Source: Baffinella frigidus (taxonomy: Eukaryota; Cryptophyceae; Cryptomonadales; Baffinellaceae). From it: a stretch of DNA of 14,462 bases. The stretch lies in the NCBI GenBank assembly GCA_026770585.1, contig MU646505.1, forward strand, positions 468,735 to 483,196, written 5' to 3'. The notes under the pieces were generated by a model. That model saw only the letters and a program-made list of their open reading frames with translations. It did not search any database and was not told where the DNA came from. Both the position numbers and the translations under genes were made by a program. The stretch's first letter is position 1; each line of letters starts with the position of its first letter. This document shows, piece by piece, positions 14,440 to 14,462 of the stretch.

Positions 14440-14462
14440 CTGTAGGGTGTGAGGTTTGTGGT

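Overview
This window reads as nuclear DNA of a unicellular, probably algal, eukaryote. It has no bacterial-style operons or ribosome binding sites. Coding potential comes in short, phase-compatible pieces bounded by GT...AG, introns hold long CT tracts, and islands of the plant/algal-type telomere unit (CCCTAAA/TTTAGGG) lie inside the sequence. A cryptophyte, haptophyte or alveolate alga would fit; the lineage cannot be fixed from sequence alone. Nearly all gene models below are hand-built from open frames and splice signals. Chance joins between short frames are a real risk, so most confidences are low.

Layout. 1-410: mostly unassigned, with one 120-codon open frame on the minus strand. 411-1418 (+): exons of a membrane protein whose last exon lies in a 148-bp tandem array (two identical copies plus a diverged third). 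An inverted-repeat element follows at 1404-1540. 1617-2873 (+): two small gene models with introns of about 40 nt. 3075-3478 (+): a small gene with a 32-nt intron. 3480-4200: intergenic, with a perfect palindrome, TG/AG and AGATAG simple repeats. 4203-4775 (+): candidate exons among degenerate copies of one helix-coding motif. 5299-6336 (+): a four-exon gene with consistent phases. 6388-6534: a MITE-like element. 6553-6937 (+): a two-exon model with a 37-nt intron. 7067-7216: degenerate telomere repeats. 7190-8047 (+): a set of exons ending tail-to-tail with a minus-strand model at 8065-8563. 8785-10930: almost wholly repeats, one family present at least five times, plus a GA-rich tract. 11255-11760 (+): a three-exon model with a CxxC motif. 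12100-14439 (-): a MORN-repeat gene, the only confident family assignment, running off the right edge and carrying an interstitial TTTAGGG array in an intron.

The genes do not form a recognisable pathway. The most interesting signals are structural: a recent exon duplication that keeps splice phase, two intron size classes, CT tracts on the sense strand of introns, telomere-type islands, and a dispersed repeat family between 9 and 12 kb.
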